Positions 44,791-55,361 of a stretch of 64,000 bases of DNA are shown here, in pieces. This DNA comes from Streptomyces sp. NK08204 (lineage in GTDB: Bacteria > Actinomycetota > Actinomycetes > Streptomycetales > Streptomycetaceae). The notes beneath the pieces were generated by a model that saw only the letters and a program-made list of their open reading frames with translations, made no database searches and was not told the origin of the DNA. Where the stretch lies: assembly GCF_020400585.1 (NCBI RefSeq), contig NZ_JAINVF010000010.1, positions 185,849 to 249,848 of the forward strand. Reading direction: 5' to 3'. Every line of letters starts with the position of its first letter. Position 1 is the stretch's first letter. A program made the translations under genes and the position numbers.

Positions 44791-44819
44791 TTGACCGGAG
44801 TCTGTGCGGTAGGTACGCT
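44791..44819 (+). promoter_or_regulatory. rpsL: Probable rpsL operon promoter
   Basis: TTGACC (44791-44796) and TACGCT (44814-44819) are separated by 17 bp, a strong HrdB-type match, about 195 bp before rpsL. Confidence 0.7.
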
Positions 44820-45013
44820 CAGACCTTGTGCCTGGGGTGTGCCCTGGCTCTTGTGCGTGCCTTCAGACCGCACAGCGAGTCGCGACCGGCCACCGTAATC
44901 TGCGCCCTTTCCGCCTTGCGGCGGAAGCCCGGCGGATTCGACACACCCGACCGCGTGGGTCGGAGAAGTTCCAGGTTAGCTGTACCTATCGGCACACAGA
45001 AACCGGAGAAGTA

Positions 45014-45385
45014 GTGCCTACGATCCAGCAGCTGGTCCGCAAGGGCCGGCAGGACAAGGTCGAGAAGAACAAGACGCCCGCACTCGAGGGTTCGCCCCAG
45101 CGTCGTGGCGTCTGCACGCGTGTGTTCACGACCACCCCGAAGAAGCCGAACTCGGCCCTGCGTAAGGTCGCGCGTGTGCGTCTGACCAGCGGTATCGAGG
45201 TCACTGCTTACATTCCGGGTGAAGGACACAACCTGCAGGAGCACTCCATCGTGCTCGTGCGCGGCGGCCGTGTGAAGGACCTGCCGGGTGTTCGCTACAA
45301 GATCATCCGCGGTTCGCTCGACACCCAGGGTGTCAAGAACCGCAAGCAGGCTCGCAGCCGTTACGGCGCCAAGAAGGAGAAGTAA
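45014..45385 (+). CDS. rpsL: 30S ribosomal protein S12
   Basis: S12 controls decoding accuracy at the A site. The 123-residue protein has PTIQQLVRKGR at the start, TTTPKKPNSALRKVARVRLTSG with Lys43, and GGRVKDLPGVRYKIIRG with Lys88. Both Lys are the wild-type residues whose changes give streptomycin resistance, so the allele reads as sensitive. GTG 45014 follows GGAGAAGTA. rpsG starts 2 bp after the stop. Confidence 0.98.
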   Translation: MPTIQQLVRKGRQDKVEKNKTPALEGSPQRRGVCTRVFTTTPKKPNSALRKVARVRLTSGIEVTAYIPGEGHNLQEHSIVLVRGGRVKDLPGVRYKIIRGSLDTQGVKNRKQARSRYGAKKEK

Positions 45386-45387
45386 GA

Positions 45388-45858
45388 ATGCCTCGTAAGG
45401 GCCCCGCCCCGAAGCGCCCGGTCATCATCGACCCGGTCTACGGTTCTCCTCTGGTGACCTCCCTGATCAACAAGGTGCTGCTGAACGGCAAGCGCTCCAC
45501 CGCCGAGCGCATCGTCTACGGCGCCATGGAGGGCCTGCGCGACAAGACCGGTAACGACCCGGTCATCACGCTCAAGCGCGCTCTCGAGAACATCAAGCCG
45601 ACCCTCGAGGTCAAGTCCCGCCGTGTCGGTGGCGCCACCTACCAGGTCCCGGTCGAGGTCAAGCCCGGCCGTGCCAACACCCTGGCGCTGCGCTGGCTGG
45701 TCGGTTACTCCCGCGCCCGTCGCGAGAAGACCATGACCGAGCGTCTGCTCAACGAGCTTCTCGACGCTTCGAACGGCCTCGGTGCGGCCGTCAAGAAGCG
45801 CGAGGACACGCACAAGATGGCCGAGTCCAACAAGGCCTTCGCGCACTACCGCTGGTAG
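45388..45858 (+). CDS. rpsG: 30S ribosomal protein S7
   Basis: S7 is a primary 16S rRNA-binding protein that nucleates assembly of the 30S head. The 156-residue protein reads MPRKGPAPKR then VYGSPLVTSLINKVLLNGKRS, with the conserved VKSRRVGGATYQVPVEV and the C-terminal KKREDTHKMAESNKAFAHYRW. ATG 45388 lies 2 bp after the rpsL stop, and the 5' region GGAGAAGTAAG gives the ribosome binding site. Confidence 0.98.
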   Translation: MPRKGPAPKRPVIIDPVYGSPLVTSLINKVLLNGKRSTAERIVYGAMEGLRDKTGNDPVITLKRALENIKPTLEVKSRRVGGATYQVPVEVKPGRANTLALRWLVGYSRARREKTMTERLLNELLDASNGLGAAVKKREDTHKMAESNKAFAHYRW

Positions 45859-45897
45859 TCGCTACCCACATCGAGACCGAGAGAAGACTGAAGCCTT

Positions 45898-48024
45898 ATG
45901 GCTACCACTTCACTTGACCTGGCCAAGGTCCGCAACATCGGGATCATGGCCCACATCGACGCGGGCAAGACGACCACCACCGAGCGGATCCTGTTCTACA
46001 CCGGTGTGTCGTACAAGATCGGTGAGGTCCACGACGGCGCTGCCACCATGGACTGGATGGAGCAGGAGCAGGAGCGTGGCATCACGATCACCTCTGCTGC
46101 CACCACCTGTCACTGGTCGCTGGAAGACGTCGACCACACCATCAACATCATCGACACGCCGGGTCACGTCGACTTCACCGTCGAGGTGGAGCGCTCCCTG
46201 CGCGTGCTCGACGGTGCCGTGACGGTGTTCGACGGCGTCGCCGGTGTTGAGCCGCAGTCCGAGACGGTGTGGCGTCAGGCGGACCGCTACGGCGTTCCGC
46301 GTATCTGCTTCGTCAACAAGCTCGACCGGACCGGTGCCGAGTTCCACCGCTGCGTCGACATGATCAGCGACCGCCTGGGTGCGCAGCCGATCGTCATGCA
46401 GCTGCCGATCGGTGCCGAGGCCGACTTCAAGGGCGTCGTGGACCTGGTCCGCATGAAGGCGCTCGTGTGGTCCGCCGAGGCCACCAAGGGCGAGATGTAC
46501 GACGTCGTCGACATCCCGGACACGCACACCGAGGCTGCCGAGGAGTACCGCGGCAAGCTGATCGAGGCCGTGGCCGAGAACGACGAAGAGATCATGGAGC
46601 TGTACCTGGAGGGCGAGGAGCCCTCCGAGGAGCAGCTGTACGCCGCGATCCGTCGTATCACCATCGCGTCCGGCAAGGGCACCGGCACCACCGTGACCCC
46701 GGTGTTCTGCGGCACCGCGTTCAAGAACAAGGGCGTCCAGCCCCTGCTCGACGCGGTCGTGCGCTACCTGCCTTCCCCGGTTGACATCGAGGCCATCGAG
46801 GGCCACGCGGTCAACAACCCGGAGGAGGTCGTCAAGCGCAAGCCGTCCGACGACGAGCCGCTGTCCGCGCTGGCGTTCAAGATCATGAGCGACCCGCACC
46901 TCGGCAAGCTCACCTTCGTCCGGGTCTACTCGGGCCGCCTGGAGTCCGGCTCTTCGGTGCTGAACTCCGTCAAGGGCAAGAAGGAGCGCATCGGCAAGAT
47001 CTACCGCATGCACGCCAACAAGCGTGAGGAGATCGAGTCGGTGGGCGCCGGCGACATCGTCGCCGTCATGGGCCTGAAGCAGACCACCACCGGTGAGACG
47101 CTGGCCGACGACAAGAACCCGGTCATCCTGGAGTCCATGGACTTCCCGGCGCCGGTCATCCAGGTCGCCATCGAGCCCAAGTCGAAGGGCGACCAGGAGA
47201 AGCTCGGCGTCGCGATCCAGCGCCTGGCCGAGGAGGACCCGTCCTTCCAGGTCCACTCGGACGAGGAGACCGGCCAGACCATCATCGGCGGTATGGGCGA
47301 GCTGCACCTCGAGGTGCTGGTCGACCGCATGCGCCGTGAGTTCAAGGTCGAGGCCAACGTCGGCAAGCCGCAGGTGGCGTACCGCGAGACGATCCGCAAG
47401 GCCGTCGAGCGCGTCGACTACACCCACAAGAAGCAGACCGGTGGTACCGGTCAGTTCGCGAAGGTGCAGATCGGCATCGAGCCGCTCGAGGGTGGCGACA
47501 CCTCGTACGAGTTCGTGAACAAGGTGACCGGTGGTCGTATCCCGAAGGAGTACATCCCTTCGGTCGACGCCGGTGCGCAGGAGGCCATGCAGTTCGGCAT
47601 CCTCGCCGGTTACGAGATGACCGGTGTCCGCGTGATCCTGCACGACGGTGCCTACCACGAGGTCGACTCCTCCGAGCTCGCCTTCAAGATCGCCGGCTCG
47701 CAGGCCTTCAAGGAGGCCGCGCGCAAGGCTTCGCCCGTGCTCCTCGAGCCGATGATGGCCGTTGAGGTCACCACGCCCGAGGACTACATGGGTGAGGTCA
47801 TCGGCGACATCAACTCCCGCCGTGGTCAGATCCAGGCCATGGAGGAGCGGGCTGGTGCCCGCGTCGTGAAGGGCCTCGTGCCCCTGTCGGAGATGTTCGG
47901 CTACGTCGGCGACCTCCGCAGCAAGACGTCGGGTCGCGCAAGCTACTCGATGCAGTTCGACTCCTACGCCGAGGTTCCGCGGAACGTCGCCGAGGAGATC
48001 ATCGCGAAGGCCAAGGGCGAGTAA
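45898..48024 (+). CDS. fusA: Elongation factor G
   Basis: EF-G drives translocation and, with RRF, ribosome recycling. The 708-residue protein has the P-loop AHIDAGKT (18-25), switch and G3 region IDTPGHVDFTVEVERSLRVLDG, the G4 NKLD motif, domain IV motif TGGTGQFAKVQIGIEPL and the domain V end SYSMQFDSYAEVPRNVAEEI. The length is normal. It starts 40 bp after rpsG with a TGAAGCC-like ribosome-binding region; the tuf gene follows after a hairpin. Confidence 0.98.
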   Translation: MATTSLDLAKVRNIGIMAHIDAGKTTTTERILFYTGVSYKIGEVHDGAATMDWMEQEQERGITITSAATTCHWSLEDVDHTINIIDTPGHVDFTVEVERSLRVLDGAVTVFDGVAGVEPQSETVWRQADRYGVPRICFVNKLDRTGAEFHRCVDMISDRLGAQPIVMQLPIGAEADFKGVVDLVRMKALVWSAEATKGEMYDVVDIPDTHTEAAEEYRGKLIEAVAENDEEIMELYLEGEEPSEEQLYAAIRRITIASGKGTGTTVTPVFCGTAFKNKGVQPLLDAVVRYLPSPVDIEAIEGHAVNNPEEVVKRKPSDDEPLSALAFKIMSDPHLGKLTFVRVYSGRLESGSSVLNSVKGKKERIGKIYRMHANKREEIESVGAGDIVAVMGLKQTTTGETLADDKNPVILESMDFPAPVIQVAIEPKSKGDQEKLGVAIQRLAEEDPSFQVHSDEETGQTIIGGMGELHLEVLVDRMRREFKVEANVGKPQVAYRETIRKAVERVDYTHKKQTGGTGQFAKVQIGIEPLEGGDTSYEFVNKVTGGRIPKEYIPSVDAGAQEAMQFGILAGYEMTGVRVILHDGAYHEVDSSELAFKIAGSQAFKEAARKASPVLLEPMMAVEVTTPEDYMGEVIGDINSRRGQIQAMEERAGARVVKGLVPLSEMFGYVGDLRSKTSGRASYSMQFDSYAEVPRNVAEEIIAKAKGE

Positions 48025-48067
48025 CGCACCGCGTTCACACGCCGTAGGCTTGACTCCGGAGCCTCCA

Positions 48068-48102
48068 GGGGCATTCCCCCGCAAACGCGGACGGAATGCC
48101 CC
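48068..48102 (+). promoter_or_regulatory. Hairpin in the fusA-tuf intergenic region
   Basis: A 10-bp stem (ggggcattcc at 48068-48077 with ggaatgcccc at 48093-48102) and a 15-nt loop lie in the 158-bp gap between fusA and tuf, without a T-tract. It may be a partial terminator or processing site upstream of a separate tuf promoter. Confidence 0.55.
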
Positions 48103-48182
48103 CGGGTTCCGGGCCTTTACAGCAAAGATCACCTGGCGCCGATGAAGTAAGGCGTACAGAACCACTCCACAGGAGGACCCCA

Positions 48183-49376
<1,194 letters not shown>

Positions 49377-49425
49377 GTTCCGCTTGCTTGCGGGTCACCT
49401 GACCTGAAGGTCCCTGGACCTGGGA

Positions 49426-49457
49426 GAGGCCCGTACGACTCCGGTCGTACGGGCCTC
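49426..49457 (+). terminator. Intrinsic terminator after tuf
   Basis: A 14-bp perfect stem (gaggcccgtacgac at 49426-49439 with gtcgtacgggcctc at 49444-49457) and a 4-nt loop are followed by ttcgctg. Confidence 0.9.
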
Positions 49458-49494
49458 TTCGCTGTCCCCGGCGTGTTTGTTCACGGCAGGTTGT

Positions 49495-50541
49495 TCACTG
49501 CATGTTCTGCACGGGCGGATGCTCGTAGGACGCCTCGCAGACGTACACCTGGAGGTCGTAGCTGCGGCCGATGGTGATCTGGGTGTCGAGCGCCGGCCCC
49601 AGGAAGTGGTACCCGCTGTAGCCGGCGTCCTCCACCGGCCGCCAGCTGAGGCTGCCGCCGTCCCACTCGGCGCCGGTGATGGTGATCAGCGGCCGTACGG
49701 CGGAACCGCACTCGGCGCAGGCCATGGGGAAGGGGTCGGAGAAGCTCCAGGGCGCGTGGCCGCCAAGCTTCCACCCAGGGGCGACGGCCAGGTCGAACTG
49801 GTAACAGATCCCCGGCTCCCCGTCGCCCTCACCCTCCTCCTTCTCCTCCTTCTCCTCCTCCTCGAACTGCTCATCCCAGTCCCGGATCCGGTCCGCCAGC
49901 TCCTCCGGCAGCTCGTGCGGGGCCGGGTACTCGACGACGGTCTCCGGGTGCAGCACGCACGGGGCGGGCAGGTAGTCGTCACTGCCGATCACCGCGGGCC
50001 GCGGGGGAGCGGCGAGCGGCTCCACGACATCGGCGGCCGTGCGCCAGCGAAGTTCGACCCTGGGCACGTAATCGTCCTCGGGATGGTCGAAGGGGCACCA
50101 CAGCACCTGGAGCAGGTCTGTCCCCTCGGGCCGGGGCAGGTCCGGCACGTCGGCGGCGTATATCTGTGCGACCGGCACCATCGGCACGGGCCCGTCCTGC
50201 GTGATCCGCCGCTCCTTGGTGCCGAGATCGACCAGCGCGTGCTCCTGGGCGGTGAGCAGCTCGGCGCCCTGGGCACGGGGTCGCGCCCAGGCCTCGCGGA
50301 GAACGCGCCGCCCGGCGTGGACATCGTCAGGAGCGACACCCAGGTGCCACGGCCCGGCATGTTCCGGGCAACTCGGCCACGGCTCCGCGGCCGGCCACAG
50401 CAGCGGCCCACCGACGGAACTGTCCGTCACGCCCGGCGCCCCGGCCCGCGGATGCAACCGCACGGCGGACCGGGCGAGGGGCGCCAACTCGGGGAAGCGG
50501 TCGGTGATGTCGAGGGGGCGGGGTGGTGTGGTGCGGGTCAT
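49495..50541 (-). CDS. DUF1963-like protein
   Basis: A 348-residue soluble protein with the layout of DUF1963 (YwqG-like) proteins: an early GGPLLWPAAEPWPSCPEHA segment (about 44-62), PVAQIYAADVPDLPRP, TDLLQVLWCPFDH, and a C-terminal MACAECGSAVRPLITITGAEW with a CxxC pair. A Glu/Lys run (about 224-240) is probably disordered. The biochemical function is unknown. It converges with tuf, and the reading frame ends at 49495 close to the tuf terminator. ATG 50541 is used. Confidence 0.75.
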   Translation of the reverse strand: MTRTTPPRPLDITDRFPELAPLARSAVRLHPRAGAPGVTDSSVGGPLLWPAAEPWPSCPEHAGPWHLGVAPDDVHAGRRVLREAWARPRAQGAELLTAQEHALVDLGTKERRITQDGPVPMVPVAQIYAADVPDLPRPEGTDLLQVLWCPFDHPEDDYVPRVELRWRTAADVVEPLAAPPRPAVIGSDDYLPAPCVLHPETVVEYPAPHELPEELADRIRDWDEQFEEEEKEEKEEGEGDGEPGICYQFDLAVAPGWKLGGHAPWSFSDPFPMACAECGSAVRPLITITGAEWDGGSLSWRPVEDAGYSGYHFLGPALDTQITIGRSYDLQVYVCEASYEHPPVQNMQ

Positions 50542-50579
50542 GCGGGGAGGGTACTGGGCGCGACTGACGGTCCCGGTGG

Positions 50580-50974
50580 CTAGGCGTCGTCGAAGATTGC
50601 TTCGCTTGTCGGGGCGGTGACGGCGCGGCGGTGCCAGCGGCTCAGGGTCTCGGGGTCGCCGCAGCCGGTGATGCGCTCGCGGACCACGTCCGGGACGTCG
50701 ATACCGCGTTCCTCCAGGACCACCAGGATGTCCTGGATGCCGCGCTGCACTCGGCCTTGGGCCCGGCCTTCCTCCCGGATCTCCTCCGAGATCGGCGAGG
50801 AGAAGAACGAAAGTTCTTCGCGCACCTCCACGTCTCCAGGGCGACCGGATTACAGGCCATGCCTTTCGCGATGGTCTCGGTCACGAAGTCCACGACGCTG
50901 ATCTTCAGGACGCGTCCGGAGGCGTCGGCCACATCCTCCTCGGCGCTGTGTCCCGGCGTACTCGGGCTACTCAT
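50580..50974 (-). pseudogene. Frameshifted C-terminal fragment of a Rpn/PD-(D/E)XK-type protein
   Basis: Two minus-strand frames together match the last third of the intact gene at 50967-51839. The first (50974 down to about 50833) gives KISVVDFVTETIAKGMACNPVALETW, aligned with NPIIELIAQGMGKHPAAELW in the intact copy. The second, in another frame, continues EELSFFSSPISEEIREEGRAQ...VLEERGIDVPDVVRERITGCGD to 50580, aligned with DLSFYKSPLSEELREEGQTQ...VLEMRGIDVPDVVRERITGCGD. A frameshift near 50833 and loss of the N-terminal nuclease domain make it non-functional. Confidence 0.75.
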
Positions 50975-51839
50975 CAGTGAAGACCTCTTCGGCGGTGGAG
51001 GCGGTGACGGCGCGCCGGAGCCAGCGGCTCAGGGTCTCAAGGTCGCCGCAGCCGGTGATGCGCTCGCGGACCACGTCCGGGACGTCGATGCCACGCATCT
51101 CCAGGACCACCAGGACGTCCTCGGCGGCGCGCTGCGTCTGGCCTTCTTCCCGGAGTTCTTCGGAGAGCGGCGACTTGTAGAAAGAGAGGTCCACGGCCAC
51201 CAGTTTCCTCCAGAGTTCTGCGGCTGGGTGTTTGCCCATGCCCTGTGCGATGAGTTCGATGATCGGGTTGGCGAGAACCGGGTCTGTGTCCTGCAACACG
51301 GTCGTCACTGACTTGAGTATGGCCCCAATGTCCGGATGTGTGACATGGGTGATCGCGGACAGCGTGGTGAGCGCCAGATCCTTCCGGGCCTCGGTGGGAG
51401 TGGTGATCACGGGCATGTTGTGCGGTCCGGCGACGAGCGGGCGCAGGGTCAGCAGGGTCCACTGCGGAGGGCCGAAGCGCACCGGCCGCGCCGCCCATTC
51501 GGCGGTCGCGCGGTCCTGGCAGACGACCAGCAGCATCGGCTGCAGCCGGTACTTCGTGAGCAGGTACGAGGCGTAGTACGCCCAACTGGCGGGCTTGTCC
51601 GGGTCCTTCTTGCCCTGGGCCTCGATGGCGAGGAGGAAGGACCCGCCGTCCTCGGTGTCGAGCCGCAGCAGAGTGTCGAGGCGGCGTTCGAGGGGCCGGG
51701 ACTCGGTGAGGTCCGTGGGCAGGGCGGTCACCGAGGTGGGCGGGGGGAAGCCGAGGCCCAGCACCTCGGAGACCCCCGAGAAGAGGTCCGGGTACTCCTG
51801 GAAGATGCGGTGCATCGCCTCGTGCGGCGAGCTGACCAT
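50967..51839 (-). CDS. Rpn family/PD-(D/E)XK nuclease-like protein
   Basis: A 290-residue protein of the group of Streptomyces proteins distantly related to recombination-promoting Rpn nucleases and PD-(D/E)XK 'transposases'. The N-terminus has EAMHRIFQEYPDLFSGV. The nuclease-like core is RRLDTLLRLDTEDGGSFLLAIEAQGKKD (about 50-80), with the acidic residue and the E-x-Q pattern, followed by WAYYASYLLTKYRLQPMLLVV. The C-terminal part is helical. The catalytic activity is unproven. ATG 51839 has AGGAA upstream. A decayed copy lies directly downstream. Confidence 0.75.
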   Translation of the reverse strand: MVSSPHEAMHRIFQEYPDLFSGVSEVLGLGFPPPTSVTALPTDLTESRPLERRLDTLLRLDTEDGGSFLLAIEAQGKKDPDKPASWAYYASYLLTKYRLQPMLLVVCQDRATAEWAARPVRFGPPQWTLLTLRPLVAGPHNMPVITTPTEARKDLALTTLSAITHVTHPDIGAILKSVTTVLQDTDPVLANPIIELIAQGMGKHPAAELWRKLVAVDLSFYKSPLSEELREEGQTQRAAEDVLVVLEMRGIDVPDVVRERITGCGDLETLSRWLRRAVTASTAEEVFTDE

Positions 51840-52009
51840 GGGGGTTCCTGTGGTGGTGAGAGGGTACGGAGGCATTGCCTACGGCATATGCGATCCGGGT
51901 GTCTTGTCGGCGAGCGTAGGGGCGTGACTCCGCGCACTGCTGAGCGAGTTGAGGATGTTCACTCGGAGGAGTGAGCGCGGCCGTGCGGTGGTCGCGGCCC
52001 CGGCTTTGC

Positions 52010-52900
52010 TCAGGCAGCCGTGGTAGCGGGTTGCCGCAGCTCCCGGCAGCCGCCGCACAGGCCGGGCTCCGGGGCGCGGTGGGCGCGGTCGCAGCTGTCG
52101 CAGTTCTGGAGGGGATGCCGGACGGTCGGCGCCGGGACCGGTGCCCGGAACGGCGGTGGGGGTGGCAGCTGGGCGGCCAGGCGATGGGCCAGCAGTGCGG
52201 CCGGGCGGCGGACCCCTTCGGGGGGGAGGTCGGCGGTCAGGGCGTGACGTACGGCGGCGGGGCTGACGTCGCGCTCCAGCCAGGCGGCGACACCGACGGC
52301 GAGGTGGGCCGTGTCGTGGGCCGACAGGAGCAGCCGGGAGTCGCGGGTACGCAGATCCGAGAGGAGGTCGGTGGCGGTCCGGAGGAGGGCGGGGGAGGAG
52401 CACGAGGGGTGCGGGACGGCGGGAAGCGGCTTGCGGGGCGCCCGCTGTTTCGGGGCCGTCGCCGGTCGAGCGGGGGCGGAGCGCACGGGCTCGCTCTCGC
52501 GGCGCCGGGCCGCCGGCTGGTTACAGGAGACCGTGCGCGTGACGATACGGCCGCCGGCGACGCGCTCGCGTTCGCGCCGCAGATAGCCATGGATCTCCAG
52601 CTCGCGCAGGGCGGCGGCGATGCGGGTCGCGCCCTCGGGGAAGCGGGCGGCGAGGGTCTTGATGTCGACGCGGGCGCCCTTGGGCAGCGACTGGATGTGG
52701 CAGGCCAGGCCGATCGCGAGGAGGGAGAGGTCCGGGTGCTGGGTGAGGTGGTTGCCGATCACCGTGAAGCGGGTGGTGTGGCGGGCGTTGTCGTGGACGA
52801 GCCCGCCGTGGTGTGCGGCCCCCGGGCGCCGGTTCGGGTGTTTGTCGGCGGCAACGCGGGACTGGGCGTGCGAGGGCACGCTAGGGTTCTGCGTATCCAT
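52010..52900 (-). CDS. Winged-helix regulator with C-terminal zinc finger
   Basis: A 296-residue protein. A winged-helix DNA-binding domain lies at about 45-115 (FTVIGNHLTQHPDLSLLAIGLACHIQS, then KTLAARFPEGATRIAAALRELEIHGYLRRER). A basic Pro/Ala/Arg linker follows. The last 30 residues carry two CxxC pairs (CDSC and CGGC, spaced by about 14) and so probably bind zinc. I know this architecture as 'helix-turn-helix domain-containing protein' in Streptomyces; targets are unknown. ATG 52900 is used because the upstream extension is Pro/Arg-rich. Confidence 0.75.
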   Translation of the reverse strand: MDTQNPSVPSHAQSRVAADKHPNRRPGAAHHGGLVHDNARHTTRFTVIGNHLTQHPDLSLLAIGLACHIQSLPKGARVDIKTLAARFPEGATRIAAALRELEIHGYLRRERERVAGGRIVTRTVSCNQPAARRRESEPVRSAPARPATAPKQRAPRKPLPAVPHPSCSSPALLRTATDLLSDLRTRDSRLLLSAHDTAHLAVGVAAWLERDVSPAAVRHALTADLPPEGVRRPAALLAHRLAAQLPPPPPFRAPVPAPTVRHPLQNCDSCDRAHRAPEPGLCGGCRELRQPATTAA

Positions 52901-53211
52901 CGGGAAGGCCTCTACTTCCTCGGTGGTCAGGCCCTCGCAATGGGATGCCAGTCCCGGCGGGGGCCGTCGCATGTCTGCGGTTGTGTTGCGCCGAGCGTAG
53001 GGCAGGCAACCGGCCCGGAATCCAGCTGTGTTGGCGATGTTCACCCGCTCGGGTGAGCGTGTGCCGCGGGCGGGAGGGGTGGGGCTTGGGCGGGTTCTTT
53101 CACCCGGTACTTCCTTGAAAAAGACCGCCCGTCGCACCGCAGCACGGGCGGCCGGGTTCCGGTGCCGGGAGGGTGATCGGGCCTGCCGCAGTACGCATCA
53201 CCGTGGTTGCA
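52901..53211. other. Intergenic region upstream of the HTH gene
   Basis: No gene is supported. The region contains the minus-strand promoter zone of the HTH gene and the kinase operon terminator listed at 53112. Confidence 0.6.
53112..53151 (-). terminator. Intrinsic terminator of the kinase operon
   Basis: Read on the minus strand, an 8-bp stem (ccgcccgt at 53144-53151 complement with acgggcgg at 53125-53132 complement) is followed by tctttttc. It begins about 60 bp after the last kinase gene and has a real T-tract, unusual for the genome. Confidence 0.8.
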
Positions 53212-55341
53212 TCAGAAGACGGGCAGCGCGGTGAGGGACTGTCCGTCTGCCAGGAAGACGCGGTTCGCGTCGGCCGTCATCCAGTAGTTCCTGGGGTTCT
53301 TGATGATGCGGAAGCTCCAAGTAGTCTTGCTGAGGCTTGAATTGGGATCCCAACTGCCGCTGTTCAGTCCGTCGGCCACATTGAGGACGTTGACCGCGCC
53401 TTCCGTTGCGTTGACGGCCACCGACCAGAAGCCGTGACCTTGAACCACCAGCGGGCTGAACTGATCACACATCTGTTGGAGGTCGTAGAGCCATCCGCTC
53501 TGTTTCCCGTCCTTGATGTCGAAACGAAGCGGTGCTCCCAGTGCGGCCACGAAGACGTAGGGGCCGTGGATCACGGAGGGGCCCCAGGCGACCCTCGTGC
53601 CGTCCCGCCGTCTCAGGTCCGGACGCCACAGCTTCTTCCCGTTGGTGATGCCACGGGCCGTGAAGTACGGGCTGCCGCTCACGAACAAGGTCCCGCCCGA
53701 TGCGGCGATTCCCGGCCTGTTCTCGTCCTGGCCGCGCAGCATCCATACCGTGTGGCCGTTGCGCGTGTCCACGGCAAGGACGTCCCCCGCATCCGTGGCG
53801 ACGGCGAGGATGCCCTGGGCCACGACACCCCGCGCCGTACCCGTCGTGCCGAGTTCGGCGCCGGGCTTCGTGGTCCAGCGGATCTCCGCGTCGGAGCGGC
53901 CCACGCTGCGCAGTCGGCCGTCGCCGGTGACGACGTAGACCGCCTCGGCGTCGGCCGCGAGGACGGAGGAGGCGTCTGCGGGCGCCGTCCATTTGGCTTC
54001 GCCGGTGGACGCGACAAAGGTCAGCAGCCTGCCATGGCCGTCGACGGCGGCTATCAGCCGGTCGGAGAGCGAGACGAAACGGCGTACCGCCACGGCTTCG
54101 GGCGCGGACCAGCGCGGTTTCCCATCGACGACGGCGTGCGCCGTGATGCCGCCCTTGGGGTCCCCGACGATCAGGACGTCCCGTACCGGCAACGGGGCGG
54201 GCGTCTGGGCGCCGAGGGCGGAGGGCCGGCTCCAGAGCGGGTCGGGTGTCTGCCCGATGACGTAGTCGCCCTTGTCCGCCGACAGCAGCGGTGCTTTGGG
54301 GGTCCGGGCGGCGGGCGGGACGTCGAAGGCGTCGCTGTGGTTCTTCCGCCAGAACCACCAGGTGGCGCCCGCACCGGCGAGGGCGACCGGGCCGCCGACC
54401 GCGAGGGCCGTCAGCACGCGGCGGCGCGGGACCCCACCCGGCGCACCGGTGCCCGGCAGCGTGGTCAGCTCGTGCAGTGCGCGTTCACGCCGCTGGACGT
54501 CCTGGGCCAGCGGGCCGGAACGCCACACGCGGCCGGCACCGTGGGGCGGAGCGAACGCCTGCGCGATGGCGGCAGGGGAGGGCCGGTGCGCGGGATCCTT
54601 GGCCAGGCAGGGGCCGATGAGGGGCTGCAGGGAGGACGGCACGCGGTCCATGCGCGGCGTGCCGTGGACGACCTCGTACTGGACGGCGGCGACGTGCGAG
54701 CCGTCGAACGCACGCTGCCCGCTCGCCGCGTACACCAGCAGGGCGCCGAGGGAGAAGACGTCAGCGGCCGGGCCGACGCGGTGCCCGAGGGCCTGTTCCG
54801 GTGCCCCGAACCCGGGGGTGACCGGCACCTGACCGGTCGTGGTGAGGGTGAGACCGTGCTCGGGACGGGCGATGCCGAAGTCGATGACGCGGGGGCCCGC
54901 CGACGTGAGCACCACATTGGCGGGCTTCAGGTCGCGGTGCACCAGGCCGACGGCATGGATGACCTGCAGCGCCCCCGCAAGTGCCGCCGCGAGAGCCCGC
55001 ACCCCGGTTTCGTCGAGCGGACCGTACGCGCCGACCGCCTCCTCGAGGGTGGGGCCGCTGAGGAACTCGGTCGCGATCCACGGCCGTCCGCCCTCGGTCT
55101 GTGCGTCCAGCACACGGGCCACGCCCGGGCCGGTGACCGCCTGCGCCATCCGGGCCTCGCGCACGAAGCGCTGAACGAGCTGCGGGTCGTGTGCCAGATG
55201 ACGGTGCAGCATCTTCACGGCGGCTGCTTGCCCGCCTCGGTCCTGGCCGACGTAGACCTTGCCCATGCCGCCCTCGCCGAGTACGCCGAGGAGTCGGTAG
55301 GGCCCGAGACGGATCGGGTCCCCGGTGTCCAGCGGCTTCAT
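53212..55341 (-). CDS. Ser/Thr protein kinase with membrane helix and PQQ-type propeller domain (kinase 1)
   Basis: A 709-residue Hanks-type kinase. The kinase domain (about 12-270) has the glycine loop LGEGGMGKV (21-29), the ATP Lys in AAAVKML (K43), HRD at 135-137 in GLVHRDLKPAN, DFG at 154-156 and APE at 180-182, so it should be active. A single membrane helix is at about 309-331 (after RRR). The C-terminal 360 residues form PQQ/Trp-docking-like beta repeats (KPRWSAPE, EAKWTAPAD, EIRWTTKPG, HTVWMLRGQ) that probably sense an extracellular ligand or partner. It is the last of three minus-strand genes; kinase 2 begins 228 residues of DNA upstream at 57569. Confidence 0.94.
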   Translation of the reverse strand: MKPLDTGDPIRLGPYRLLGVLGEGGMGKVYVGQDRGGQAAAVKMLHRHLAHDPQLVQRFVREARMAQAVTGPGVARVLDAQTEGGRPWIATEFLSGPTLEEAVGAYGPLDETGVRALAAALAGALQVIHAVGLVHRDLKPANVVLTSAGPRVIDFGIARPEHGLTLTTTGQVPVTPGFGAPEQALGHRVGPAADVFSLGALLVYAASGQRAFDGSHVAAVQYEVVHGTPRMDRVPSSLQPLIGPCLAKDPAHRPSPAAIAQAFAPPHGAGRVWRSGPLAQDVQRRERALHELTTLPGTGAPGGVPRRRVLTALAVGGPVALAGAGATWWFWRKNHSDAFDVPPAARTPKAPLLSADKGDYVIGQTPDPLWSRPSALGAQTPAPLPVRDVLIVGDPKGGITAHAVVDGKPRWSAPEAVAVRRFVSLSDRLIAAVDGHGRLLTFVASTGEAKWTAPADASSVLAADAEAVYVVTGDGRLRSVGRSDAEIRWTTKPGAELGTTGTARGVVAQGILAVATDAGDVLAVDTRNGHTVWMLRGQDENRPGIAASGGTLFVSGSPYFTARGITNGKKLWRPDLRRRDGTRVAWGPSVIHGPYVFVAALGAPLRFDIKDGKQSGWLYDLQQMCDQFSPLVVQGHGFWSVAVNATEGAVNVLNVADGLNSGSWDPNSSLSKTTWSFRIIKNPRNYWMTADANRVFLADGQSLTALPVF

Positions 55342-55361
55342 CTCCGTGCTCCTGTCCGTTG

